The notes under the pieces are model-generated. The model saw only the letters and a list, made by a program, of their open reading frames with translations. It was not told the DNA's origin and made no database searches. A stretch of 22,398 bases of DNA from Microbacteriaceae bacterium (GTDB taxonomy: Bacteria; Actinomycetota; Actinomycetes; Actinomycetales; Microbacteriaceae), in NCBI GenBank assembly GCA_025463615.1, contig JAODAU010000292.1:1-22398 (forward strand), read 5' to 3'. The position numbers were made by a program, and so were the translations under genes. Numbering within the stretch: position 1 is the first letter of the stretch; every line of letters begins with the position of its first letter. Positions 5,880 to 14,231 of the stretch are shown here, in pieces.

Positions 5880-8800
5880 ATGCGGTCCACGGTGGACGAC
5901 GGTTCCAGACCCCCGGCGAGCCGCCGACTCCGGGCGCCGTTCTGGCTGAGGAGCGTGGGCCGTCGACCCGCCGCCTTCGTCTCGCTCTTCGTGCTCTCGC
6001 TGCTCGCGGTGGGGGTGTCGGTGCTCGCGCCGACGCTGCTGCGATCCGTGCAGGAGGTCACCCTCGCCGAGGCGGCCGCGCACGCGGGGGCCGAAGACAC
6101 CGCCATCCTCGCTTCCGCCGACGTGAGCGCGGGCGCGGTCGAGGGCGGATTCGCCGCCGCCCTGCGACTCGCCCTCTCGGTGGAGCATCCGCGGCTCTGG
6201 AAGCCGGCCATGCAGGCCGTCGCCACCACCTCGGCGCTCGACTGGCAGACCCCGCACGGCCGGGGCACCACCCAGGTCTCGGCGATCGGAACGTCGTGCG
6301 CGACCACGACCATGGTGAGCGGCCGCTGCCCGCGCAAGCCCGGCGAGGTGATGCTCGGCCGCAGCACGGCCGAGCGCGAGTCGGCCTCCGTGGGCGACCG
6401 GGTCATCCTCAACCCGGACGACGCACCGACGAAGCTGCGGGTGGTGGGCATCTACGACGACCGCAGCGGTGCCGGGCTGTTCCTCTCCAGCCCCTCCGAG
6501 ATCACCGGGGGCGTCGTCTCGAACCCGGTGATAACGCTGGGGGCGTTCGACCTGCTGCAGACCGACGGCACGGCCTACGCGGTGCGCCTGCTGCGCGGGC
6601 CGCTCACCCTCGAGACCGAACAGCGGGTGCGATCGGATGTCGAGCAGGTGCGCGCGGCCGCGTTCCGCTCCAGCTCTGCGGCGTTCAGTGCGCGCATGTC
6701 GACCGGACTCATCGACGTGATGAACGGTGTGGCGCCGCAGCACAATGCCGCGACGATCCTGCTCGCGGTGAGCGCGATCCAGGCCCTCGCGCTGGCCTGG
6801 TTCGCCGAGGCGCTCGTGGTGCAGCGGATCGCGCGCGTTCGCGCACTCGAGTGGGGGCTGGCCCGGCTGCGCGGCCTGCCGCGGCGGCGATGGCTCGGCG
6901 CCATCTTCATCGAACCACTCGTCGCCGTCGTGGTCGGCGGGCTCGCCGGCTTCGGCGTCGGCCAGCTGGTGGCGCGCGCGGCGGTGCGCTCCGCGCTGGG
7001 AGCGGCCACCCCGATCGATCCGACGCAGCCGCTCGTTCTGCTGGCCGGCGGTCTCGCGCTCGTCGGGTCCATCGCCGCGCTCGGCGTCGCGAGCCTGCGA
7101 TCGGCCCGCCTGCCGCTCTCGACGCTCCTGCGCCAGACCACCGAGCCCCGCCAGCTCTCGCGCGTGGGCCTCGTGGCGCAGACCGCCGTCATCCTGGTCA
7201 CGCTGGTCGTGCTGTACAGCCTGGTGATCGGCAGCCGCATCAGCGGCCCGCAGATCGCACTGCTCGCGCCGAGTCTCGTTGCCGTGCTGCTGGGGCTGGT
7301 GGCGTTACGGGTCGCGGTGGGTGTGATCCGCAACCGCACGCGCCGGCCACCGCGCACTCTCACCGGCGTGGTGATCGGGCGCCAGCTCGGCCGCACGCCG
7401 TCGGTGCTGTTCACGGCGATGCTCGTCTCGGTGGGCATCGCCATCACGGTGTACTCCGCGCAGATCGCGGTGGTGGCGGTGCGGCTGCAGGACGACCGGG
7501 CGGCCGTCGCGCTCGGCGCGAGCACGGTGCTCACCGTGACCGCACCGCGCACAGCGTCCCTGGTCGACGCCGTGCGCAGGGCCGACCCGGGTGGCCGCGA
7601 GGCGATGGCCGTCGAGGTCTACGCGCGCGGAACGGGAGTGGGTCGGCTTGTCGCGGTCGACACCTCCCGCCTCGCCGCGGTGAGCGCGTGGAACACCGCC
7701 TGGAGCGGAAAGGATGCCGCCCGGCTGAGGTCTGAGCTGGCGCCGCCCGTCGGGCCGTCCCTCACGCTCGCCGGCAACCGGCTCACCCTGACCGTGGCCG
7801 ATGTGGGCAACGGGCGGATCCCGTCGCACCAGTCGGCGCTCGCCCTGGTCGCGGTGGTGCAGAACTCCACGGGCTGGCACAGTGTCGCGCTCGGGGCACC
7901 GCGCGTGGGCGAGCTCACCGCCGAGGTGCCGTGCGCGAGCGGATGCCGCCTCGTCTCGCTCACGGAGGTCGACCCGTCGCAGGCGCCGGGCCCGTTCAGC
8001 ACACAGCTCGTGGTCACCGCGATCGCGACGGACGGCACGCCTGCCACCGCGTTCGAGCCGTGGTTGGCGTCATCCCGGTGGCGCAACAGCATCGGTTCCG
8101 ACAAGGACTCCACCCAGCCGGCGAACGCCTCCCTCGCGGATGCGCCCACCGGGCTGCGCGTGCTCTTCACCGACTCGCGCGGCGGCAACGCGCCGAGCAT
8201 CGCGACGCGGGACACCCCGGAGCCGCTGCCCGCGCTGCTCGGCCCGAAGTCCACGGCGGACGTGTTCGCCGGCATCCCGCACGCCGTGCTCGGAATCGGC
8301 CTCGACACGAACCCGCTGCTGCTGAAGAACATCGGCCGCGCCGCCATCCTGCCGAGGTCGCTGGGCGTCGGTGCGATGGTCGACCTTCGCCTGGCCGAGC
8401 GCAGCTCCGACCCGCGGTTCGCCGTCACCTCGCGCGAGGTGTGGCTCACGCCCGGCGACCACAGGGCCGTGGTCGCGGCGCTCGAACGCGAGCACGTGCA
8501 CGTGACCGGCAGCCGATCGCTGGACGCCCTGTCCGCGCGCTACACCCGGGAGGCGCCGACGCTGGCCGCCGAGCTCGGGCTGGTCGGCGGCGGTGCGGCG
8601 CTGCTGCTCGTGATCGTGACGGTGGTCGCGGTGCGACTGGTCGGCGTGGGCAGGCGCAGGCAGGACTACGACTCGCTGGCCCTGGCCGGCGTGACGCCGC
8701 GGAGCATCCGCCGCCTGCTGGCCCTCGAGGTGCTCGTGCCCACGACCGCCGGGGTGATCCTGGGTTCGGTGGCGGGAGGCGTCGGCGTCGTGCTCACCGC

Positions 8801-8954
8801 TCCGAAGCTGCCGCTGCTGGCCGGGCACGGCGTCACGCCACCACCGGACCTGGCGCTCGCGCCGCTGCCGATCGTGCTCGTCGCCGGCGTGGCCATCGTG
8901 GCGATGGCACTCGTCGGCGTGCTGGGCGCACGGTTCGAGAGGAGGGCCGCGTGA
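5880..8954 (+). CDS. Large FtsX-type ABC transporter permease (two-module, 10 TM)
   Basis: A 1024-residue membrane protein of the FtsX/MacB (type VII ABC) superfamily. I see ten hydrophobic segments: 31-53, 289-314, 338-366, 385-406, 428-451, 457-483, 507-535, 896-923, 945-973 and 993-1017. This gives two FtsX units (TM - large outer domain - three TM), with outer domains at about 54-288 and 536-895, joined by two extra TMs. Each outer domain has a close cysteine pair (C140/C150; C685/C689) that could form a disulphide outside the cell. Proteins of this class move lipids, lipoproteins or peptides at the membrane or pass a signal, rather than import small solutes. GGGAGG lies 8 nt before the ATG at 5880. 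The stop overlaps the GTG of the first ATPase gene (GTGA), so the three genes are translationally coupled. Substrate unknown. Confidence 0.88.
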   Translation: MRSTVDDGSRPPASRRLRAPFWLRSVGRRPAAFVSLFVLSLLAVGVSVLAPTLLRSVQEVTLAEAAAHAGAEDTAILASADVSAGAVEGGFAAALRLALSVEHPRLWKPAMQAVATTSALDWQTPHGRGTTQVSAIGTSCATTTMVSGRCPRKPGEVMLGRSTAERESASVGDRVILNPDDAPTKLRVVGIYDDRSGAGLFLSSPSEITGGVVSNPVITLGAFDLLQTDGTAYAVRLLRGPLTLETEQRVRSDVEQVRAAAFRSSSAAFSARMSTGLIDVMNGVAPQHNAATILLAVSAIQALALAWFAEALVVQRIARVRALEWGLARLRGLPRRRWLGAIFIEPLVAVVVGGLAGFGVGQLVARAAVRSALGAATPIDPTQPLVLLAGGLALVGSIAALGVASLRSARLPLSTLLRQTTEPRQLSRVGLVAQTAVILVTLVVLYSLVIGSRISGPQIALLAPSLVAVLLGLVALRVAVGVIRNRTRRPPRTLTGVVIGRQLGRTPSVLFTAMLVSVGIAITVYSAQIAVVAVRLQDDRAAVALGASTVLTVTAPRTASLVDAVRRADPGGREAMAVEVYARGTGVGRLVAVDTSRLAAVSAWNTAWSGKDAARLRSELAPPVGPSLTLAGNRLTLTVADVGNGRIPSHQSALALVAVVQNSTGWHSVALGAPRVGELTAEVPCASGCRLVSLTEVDPSQAPGPFSTQLVVTAIATDGTPATAFEPWLASSRWRNSIGSDKDSTQPANASLADAPTGLRVLFTDSRGGNAPSIATRDTPEPLPALLGPKSTADVFAGIPHAVLGIGLDTNPLLLKNIGRAAILPRSLGVGAMVDLRLAERSSDPRFAVTSREVWLTPGDHRAVVAALEREHVHVTGSRSLDALSARYTREAPTLAAELGLVGGGAALLLVIVTVVAVRLVGVGRRRQDYDSLALAGVTPRSIRRLLALEVLVPTTAGVILGSVAGGVGVVLTAPKLPLLAGHGVTPPPDLALAPLPIVLVAGVAIVAMALVGVLGARFERRAA

Positions 8955-9790
8955 CATCCTCGACCCCCGCGCTGTTCTGCGCCGGGCTGGTGCACGTCTA
9001 CCGCGAGTCGGGCACCGACGTCGCCGCGCTGCGCGGAATCGACCTGACCGTCGACGCGGGCCAGCGGATCGCGCTGCTCGGGCCCTCCGGCTCGGGAAAG
9101 TCGACGCTGCTCGCCGTCGCCGCCGGGATCATGCGACCGTCGGCCGGCCGCATCGCGATCTTCGGCACCGACCTCGGCACGGCATCGCCGCGAGAGATGA
9201 ATCGGCTGCGGCGCAACAGCCTGGGCCTCATGCTGCAGGGCTCGGCGGCGAACCTGCTCCAGCACGAGAGCGCCGAGGGCAACCTGCAGTGGGCGCTGCG
9301 CGGCACCGAGCGCGGCAGCGTGGAGATCGGGCGACGCGTGCTGGATGCCGGCGGCGTCGCTGCCGGGGGTCGGCCCGTGCGCGAGCTGAGCCCGTCCGAG
9401 CAGCAGATCGTGGCGCTCGCGGTCGCGATGGGCGGCCGGCCGAGCCTGCTGCTCGCCGACGAGCCCACGAGCCAGCTGGACGACGCCTCCCGCGACAGCC
9501 TGCTCGAGCTGCTGGTCGCGACCGCCGAGGAGCAGGGGGCATCGGTGCTGGTGGTAACCCACGACGAGGCGGTGGCGGCCGGGATGCAGCGCACCATCCA
9601 CCTGCGCGACGGGCGCATCGGCGAGGAGGGCACCGCCGCGGGGCGCTTCGCCGTGATCGGCGCGGACGGATCCATTCAGCTGCCGGAGGAACTCCGCGTC
9701 GAGTGGACGGCGGGATCTCTGGTCTCGGTGGAGTCGAACGGGCCCGGGGAGATCCGCATCCGGGCCGCCGGGGGCGGTGAGCGATCATGA
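8951..9790 (+). CDS. ABC transporter ATPase 1: altered signature motif, AbrB-like tail
   Basis: A 279-residue ATPase of the MacB/LolD/FtsE type. Walker A is GPSGSGKST (44-52), the Q-loop Gln is Q96, Walker B is LLLADE (166-171) with catalytic E171, and the switch His is H204 in VTHDE. The signature motif is altered: LSPSE (146-150) for LSGGE, followed by QQIVALAVA where QQRVAIARA is usual, so the conserved Arg is also lost. About 45 extra residues follow; 235-276 (GADGSIQLPEELR, then VSVES and GEIRIR) resemble an AbrB/MazE swapped-hairpin domain. The start is the GTG at 8951, overlapping the permease stop, with GGAGG upstream; longer open sequence in the same frame lies inside the permease gene and is not coding. 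It overlaps the second ATPase gene by ATGA. Confidence 0.92.
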   Translation: MTSSTPALFCAGLVHVYRESGTDVAALRGIDLTVDAGQRIALLGPSGSGKSTLLAVAAGIMRPSAGRIAIFGTDLGTASPREMNRLRRNSLGLMLQGSAANLLQHESAEGNLQWALRGTERGSVEIGRRVLDAGGVAAGGRPVRELSPSEQQIVALAVAMGGRPSLLLADEPTSQLDDASRDSLLELLVATAEEQGASVLVVTHDEAVAAGMQRTIHLRDGRIGEEGTAAGRFAVIGADGSIQLPEELRVEWTAGSLVSVESNGPGEIRIRAAGGGERS

Positions 9791-10389
9791 GCGGGCTCGA
9801 GGTGGATGCCCGCGCCCTCGTCGCGCGCGACGGAACGCCGCTGCCCGCGCTCGCACTGGCCCCCGGCGAGAGCCTCGCGATCACCGGGCCGGGTGGCAGC
9901 GGCAAGTCGACCGTGCTCGCCGGGATCGCCGGCATCCGGCCCGCCGCGGGCGTGCGGCTCGACAACGCCCCCGTCGACCCCACCTGGGTGGGCGTCGCGA
10001 GCCAGACGCACGACCTGATCGGCGCGCTCACCGCCGCCGAGAATGTGGCCGTCGGGCTGCTCGCGCACGCGCGGCTGTCGTCGGCCGGTTGGTCGGCCGT
10101 CGAGGCCCAGCTCGAGCTGCTGCGCATCCCCCAGGCGAGCTGGCACAACCTGCTCGAGCAGCTCTCCGGCGGCCAGCAGCAGCGCGTCGCGGTGGCGCGG
10201 GCGCTCATCGGAGGCCACCGCCTCGTCTGCCTCGACGACCCGGCCAGCGAGCTGGATGCCGCGACCGGCGAGGCGGTCTGGGCGGCCGTGCGGCAGAGGC
10301 TCGACGCCGGCGCCATCGTCGTGATCGCGACATCCGACCCGGTGCTGATCGATCACTGCGACGGCACGATAGCGCTGTCAGACCTGTAG
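9787..10389 (+). CDS. ABC transporter ATPase 2: intact signature, degenerate Walker B and H-switch
   Basis: A short, 200-residue ABC ATPase coupled to the preceding gene by an ATGA overlap. Walker A is GPGGSGKST (34-42), the Q-loop Gln is Q73 and the signature is LSGGQQQRVAVARAL (126-140), all normal. Walker B reads LVCLDD (146-151), so the catalytic Glu is Asp (D151), and the switch His is a Ser (S183 in IATSDP). These losses are the opposite of those in ATPase 1, so the two should work as a heterodimer on the large permease: the Walker motifs of ATPase 1 with this signature make a complete site, and the reverse pairing makes a degenerate site. The gene ends the operon and faces the SDR gene of the next operon across 65 nt without a clear terminator. 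Confidence 0.9.
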   Translation: MSGLEVDARALVARDGTPLPALALAPGESLAITGPGGSGKSTVLAGIAGIRPAAGVRLDNAPVDPTWVGVASQTHDLIGALTAAENVAVGLLAHARLSSAGWSAVEAQLELLRIPQASWHNLLEQLSGGQQQRVAVARALIGGHRLVCLDDPASELDAATGEAVWAAVRQRLDAGAIVVIATSDPVLIDHCDGTIALSDL

Positions 10390-10454
10390 CCAGGCGGCTC
10401 GCCGACGCGCCTGCCCGCGCGCGGAGTCGTCAGCCCGTAGCCCGCGACCGCCGG

Positions 10455-11222
10455 TCAGATCGCGGTGTAGCCGCCGTCGATGGTGACCTCCTGCGCGGTG
10501 AGGTACGCGGAGGCATCCGAGGCCAGGAAGCTCACGAGCCCCGAGAGGTCTCCCGGCACCGCCATCCGCCCCTGCGGGATGCGCGCGACCCAGTCGTCTT
10601 TCAGGGATGGCTCCTTGTCGAGGATCGCCTGCGTGAGATCGGTGAGCACGTAGCCGGGCGAGATCGAATTGACGCGGATGCCGGCACCGGCCCACTCGAC
10701 GGCGAGCGACCTGCCCAGGTGCGCCACCGCGGCCTTCGACGAGTTGTACGACGCGGCCCACTGGGGTACGTTGACGATCGACCCGGACATCGACGCGATG
10801 AAGATGGCGCTGCCCGGCAGGTCTGCGCGCAGGAGACCGCGGCCGAACGCCTGGGCGGCGAAGAACGTGCCGGTGAGATTCACGTCGATCACCTTGCGCC
10901 ACTGGGCGGCCGTGACGTCGATGGAATCGCCATTGATCTCGATGCCGGCGGCGGTCAGCAGCACCTGCGGCACGCCGATCGCCTCGCCGACCGCGTCGAA
11001 TGCACTCGCGACGGCGTCCTGGTCGGTGACGTCGAGCCGGAGGCCGATCGTCGCGACTCCGAAGTCCTCGGCGATCCGTGCCGCCGTCTCCTCGACGGTG
11101 TCGAGGAGGTCGAGGATTGCGACATTCGCACCGTCGGCCGCGAAGGAGCGCGCGAGCGTCAAGCCGATTCCGCGCGCCCCTCCGGTGACGACGGCCGTGC
11201 GTCCGCTGAGGCTGGTGATCAT
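10455..11222 (-). CDS. SDR dehydrogenase of the catabolic operon (polyol/ketose type)
   Basis: A 255-residue classical SDR with all main motifs: TGGARGIG (13-20), D64 in LDVTD, AAGI (91-94) in place of NAG, N115 in VNLTG, and the S146-Y159-K163 triad. The D37 in AILD after strand 2 suggests NAD rather than NADP. The overall look is that of sorbose reductase/arabinitol dehydrogenase relatives, so oxidation of a polyol to a ketose, or the reverse, is likely. It is the last gene of a five-gene minus-strand operon and its ATG overlaps the stop of the TIM-like gene (ATGA). AAAGGAGAAAGACA precedes the start, giving a strong ribosome site. The substrate is inferred only from the operon. Confidence 0.92.
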   Translation of the reverse strand: MITSLSGRTAVVTGGARGIGLTLARSFAADGANVAILDLLDTVEETAARIAEDFGVATIGLRLDVTDQDAVASAFDAVGEAIGVPQVLLTAAGIEINGDSIDVTAAQWRKVIDVNLTGTFFAAQAFGRGLLRADLPGSAIFIASMSGSIVNVPQWAASYNSSKAAVAHLGRSLAVEWAGAGIRVNSISPGYVLTDLTQAILDKEPSLKDDWVARIPQGRMAVPGDLSGLVSFLASDASAYLTAQEVTIDGGYTAI

Positions 11223-11953
11223 TGTCTTTCTCCTTTGTTGGAACCTGTTGGTGATGAATCCGTGGATGCCGCCGCGCGATCCCAGCCCGCACGTGTCGCG
11301 GCGATGAAGGCGCGAGCGGCCTCGCCCGGCTGCGGCGCAGCGATCACGCCGCTGGTTGAGCCCGTACCGTCGGCGCCTTCCGCCATGATCTGCTCGGCGA
11401 CCGCCGGACTCGATACCCCTCCCGCGTGCATGGCGAGCGAACCGGCGGCGCGGATGGCCGAGGTCGACGCGGGTATCCAGTCGCGTCGTTCGGTGCCGGC
11501 GGTGCCGATGAGGGCGGGGGGCTCCAGCAGCACGACCGTCGGGCCCAGCGCGGCGAAGCGCACGGCATCCTCGACCGTCGCGGCGCAGACGATGGTCGCC
11601 AACCCCACAGAGTGGGCTCGGCCGACCGCGGTGACGAGCTGGGACTCGTCGAGCGGATCACTGTCGTGGTTCAGCATCACGCCTGCGGCACCCGCATCGA
11701 CGAGGGCTTCGGCGGTGACCCTGTTCATGGTGTCGCCGAGCGGCTGCGGGTCGAGTCCCTGCGCGAACACGTGAACGCCCGCGGCCAGCTCGGAGATCGG
11801 AGCGACGAACGCCGTGGGAACCGTGAGGATCACCGCGACACCGAAATCCGATCCGGCTCGCCCGGCAGCACGCGCCAACGACTCGCTCTGCGCCCGACGA
11901 AGGAGGTTCTTGGGCCCGATCTCGAAGAACGGCGGGCGGATGAGGCCGGTCAC
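11219..11953 (-). CDS. Triose-phosphate-isomerase-like sugar-phosphate isomerase
   Basis: A 244-residue protein that reads as a divergent, archaeal-type triose-phosphate isomerase. Visible marks: NHDSDPL with H96 (as in the family's NHSE), LLEPPALIGT with E144, and the phosphate-binding GGVSS (178-182) and GSTSGV (198-203) loops. K15 in EIGPK is the probable substrate Lys, but the usual Asn two residues before it is Gly13, suggesting a substrate other than the normal triose phosphate. Related proteins in erythritol/threitol pathways (EryH of Brucella, LerI of mycobacteria) isomerise tetrulose phosphates. The start is a GTG at 11953 that overlaps the epimerase stop (GTGA). The last 20 residues (Ser/Lys-rich) are probably disordered. 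Confident in the fold, less in the substrate. Confidence 0.8.
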   Translation of the reverse strand: MTGLIRPPFFEIGPKNLLRRAQSESLARAAGRAGSDFGVAVILTVPTAFVAPISELAAGVHVFAQGLDPQPLGDTMNRVTAEALVDAGAAGVMLNHDSDPLDESQLVTAVGRAHSVGLATIVCAATVEDAVRFAALGPTVVLLEPPALIGTAGTERRDWIPASTSAIRAAGSLAMHAGGVSSPAVAEQIMAEGADGTGSTSGVIAAPQPGEAARAFIAATRAGWDRAAASTDSSPTGSNKGERQ

Positions 11954-12756
11954 CGGCCCACGAGCTCTCGCAGGTACGCTGCGGTCACCGGCAGCGATCG
12001 CGCGGGATCGCCCTCGGTCGAGCATTCGAGATTGACGTATCCGTCGAACCCGACGCGACCCAGGGACGCGAAGATCCCGTCCCAATCGAGCCGACCGTGC
12101 CCGGGAAGGAGGCGATTGTTGTCCCCGAGATGCACATGCGCTATCCGGTCTCCCGCGACATCGAGCGCCGAGGCGACGTCGACCTCCTCGATCGACATGT
12201 GGAACGTGTCGGGCAGCAGGCCGGCATTCGGATGATTCACCGCGTCGATGATCTCGAGGTTGTCGGCCACGAGGTTCAGGTAGCGACTCTCGTACCGATT
12301 GATCGGCTCGAGCAGAACCCGCCCGCCAGTGCCGGCGACGATGCCGAGCAGCTCCCGATAGAACGCGATGAACTCCGCCCTCTGCGTCGCATCGAGCTTC
12401 TGAAAGGGCTCGAACAGCGGCAGGGGATCCTGCGATCCGTACTCGAACTCGATCTCGGTGACGGCACCGAGCTCGGCGCACACCGTCACGGCCTCGCGAT
12501 ACATCGCGCGACAGCGGGCGCGCAGTCCGGGGTCTGACGACATCGCGTTGCCGTAGACCGAATCGGTCAGCACGAACTCCGCGGGCACGACGCCGGTGCG
12601 CTCGGCGAGCGTGCGCAGCTCCTCGTGCACGTCGTCGTTCCATGCCTCGAGCGGCTGGAACACCGCGATTGCGTCGTAGCCCCATTCCCGCAGCAGGGTC
12701 GCCTTCTCGGTGAGCGTCGCTCCCGGCACCATCGGGGATGAACAGCAGAGCTTCAT
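11950..12756 (-). CDS. Ketose 3-epimerase-like TIM-barrel protein
   Basis: A 268-residue xylose-isomerase-like (AP endonuclease 2 fold) protein. The segments LLEPINRYE (148-156), LPDTFHMSIEE (181-191), HVHLGDNNR (207-215) and VNLE (241-244) are hallmarks of the D-tagatose/D-psicose 3-epimerase group. The presumed metal ligands are E150, D183, H209 and E244, with spacings 33-26-35, equal to those I recall for Pseudomonas cichorii D-tagatose 3-epimerase; E156 and R215 match its second Glu and phosphate-side Arg. Members epimerise ketoses or ketose phosphates; EryC, the tetrulose-phosphate racemase of Brucella, shares the fold. The ATG at 12756 is preceded by TTGGAG; longer open frame upstream lies inside the kinase gene. 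It follows the kinase by 16 nt and overlaps the TIM-like gene. Confidence 0.86.
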   Translation of the reverse strand: MKLCCSSPMVPGATLTEKATLLREWGYDAIAVFQPLEAWNDDVHEELRTLAERTGVVPAEFVLTDSVYGNAMSSDPGLRARCRAMYREAVTVCAELGAVTEIEFEYGSQDPLPLFEPFQKLDATQRAEFIAFYRELLGIVAGTGGRVLLEPINRYESRYLNLVADNLEIIDAVNHPNAGLLPDTFHMSIEEVDVASALDVAGDRIAHVHLGDNNRLLPGHGRLDWDGIFASLGRVGFDGYVNLECSTEGDPARSLPVTAAYLRELVGR

Positions 12757-12772
12757 GGTCGTGTCTCCAATC

Positions 12773-14230
12773 TCAACGGTCGCCGTACAGGCGATCCAGG
12801 TACTCCTCGAACAGGCCGTAGCGCGCTTCGCGCTCGGCGCCGTGCGAGGGGCGATAGCGCACTGTCGCGGGCTGCTCGAGCCGGCGCGCATCGGCGAGGT
12901 CGTCGATCCGACCCGCCGCAACGAGGGCCAGCACGGCGGCGCCGCGACACGTCGCCTCCTCCTCACCGGGCACGACGACGTCGATGCCGCAGACGTCGGC
13001 CTTGAGCTGGTTCCAGAACGACGACGCGGTGCCACCCCCGGTCGAGACGATCTCGCGGATCGGCTCGACCGCGAGGTAGTCGACGTTGCGTCGCAGGACG
13101 TGGGAGATTCCCTCCTCCACCGCGAAGGCGAGATCGATCCGATCGTGTCCGAGCTCGAGCCCGAGGAATGCCCCACGTGCCTGGGGCAGATAGTCGGGTG
13201 GACTCACGCCCGTCAGGTAGGGGAGGAACAGCGGCGCCGCTCGAGAGCCCCGCGATGCGAGCCGCTCCTCCAATTCGCCGTAGGCCATGTCGCCCAGGCC
13301 CTCGCGTCGATACCAATCCAGGGCGACGCCGCCGCTGTCGACGCCGTTGAACAGCACCGTCTCGCCCGGCCGGAGCCCGGCATGGAACGAGACCTTCCAC
13401 GCCGGGTCGAACTCCCAGTCGCGAGCCAGGAGCGACAGCGAGAGGACGGAGCCCGCCGACTCGCTGATCACTCCGGCGGAGTACGACCCCGTGCCCGCCA
13501 TCGCGGCGAAGTGATCGAGCGCACCGGCGTTGACGCGGTACGAGCGCGAGGCAGGCAGCCTCGCCGCCACGGATGCCAGCACTGGCCCGAGGTCCAGCCC
13601 GGCCGGGACCACCTCGGGAAGCGTGTCAGCGTCGACCGAGACGAAGTCGAGCATCTCCTGCCAATAAGCGGATCGGCCCACGTCGAAGAAATACGTGAAT
13701 CCGCGCGTCGTCAATTCGCCCACGATCGACCCCGTGAAGCGCCGGATCACATCGTCCTTGACCATGAGGACCGATGCCGCCGCCGCGAGCGAGCGCGGTT
13801 CGTGCCGTGCGAGCCAGCGCAGCTTCGATGCCGGCCAGGTCGAGGAGGACTTGGGCTGGCCCGTGACGGCGAAGGCCGTGTCCGCCCCGAAAGCGTTGCC
13901 GATCTCGTCCGCTTCGTCGGTCGCCCTGTCGTCCAGCCAGGAGAGACCCGGGCGCAGCGGGCGTCCGCCGGCGTCGTTCAGCACGAGCGATTCGGCCTGC
14001 CCCGTCAGAACGATCACGGCGTCGTGGTCGGAGGCATCCCCGTATGCGTGTGCACACCGCCCGATCAGCGTGAGGATGGTGTCGAAAAGCTCCACGGGAT
14101 CGAACTCGACGCGCACCCCCTCGCGGCTGTACGTTGCGCGCTCGGAGGCGGACGCCAGTCGTCGCAGGCCGTCGCTGTACAGCACCACCTTGAGATTCGT
14201 GGTGCCGATGTCGACGGCATAGACGAGCAC
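12773..14230 (-). CDS. FGGY-family carbohydrate kinase
   Basis: A 485-residue FGGY kinase (xylulokinase/erythritol kinase type), which phosphorylates a sugar or polyol with ATP. The first actin-like domain has the phosphate loop DIGTTNLKVV (7-16) and a TGQAESLVL segment; the second has SESAGSVLSLSL, FNGVDSGGVALDWY and the late STGGGTASSFWNQLKADV with CRGAAVLA, standard in the family. Length is normal. The GTG at 14230 follows the yjbQ-like stop by one nt, so translation is probably coupled; no strong ribosome site is present. With an SDR, a 3-epimerase-like and a TIM-like protein in the same operon, it most likely phosphorylates a ketose or tetritol. The exact substrate cannot be read by eye. 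Confidence 0.9.
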   Translation of the reverse strand: MLVYAVDIGTTNLKVVLYSDGLRRLASASERATYSREGVRVEFDPVELFDTILTLIGRCAHAYGDASDHDAVIVLTGQAESLVLNDAGGRPLRPGLSWLDDRATDEADEIGNAFGADTAFAVTGQPKSSSTWPASKLRWLARHEPRSLAAAASVLMVKDDVIRRFTGSIVGELTTRGFTYFFDVGRSAYWQEMLDFVSVDADTLPEVVPAGLDLGPVLASVAARLPASRSYRVNAGALDHFAAMAGTGSYSAGVISESAGSVLSLSLLARDWEFDPAWKVSFHAGLRPGETVLFNGVDSGGVALDWYRREGLGDMAYGELEERLASRGSRAAPLFLPYLTGVSPPDYLPQARGAFLGLELGHDRIDLAFAVEEGISHVLRRNVDYLAVEPIREIVSTGGGTASSFWNQLKADVCGIDVVVPGEEEATCRGAAVLALVAAGRIDDLADARRLEQPATVRYRPSHGAEREARYGLFEEYLDRLYGDR

Positions 14231-14231
14231 C

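Noticed and set aside
8070..9601. Open frames on the minus strand across the ABC operon
   Set aside because: Antisense to the clear Walker and signature motifs of the ATPases; no independent evidence.
10390..10454. A possible bidirectional terminator between ATPase 2 and the SDR gene
   Set aside because: Only short, loose stems (CAGGCG...CGCCTG with an 11-nt loop) and no T tract on either strand.
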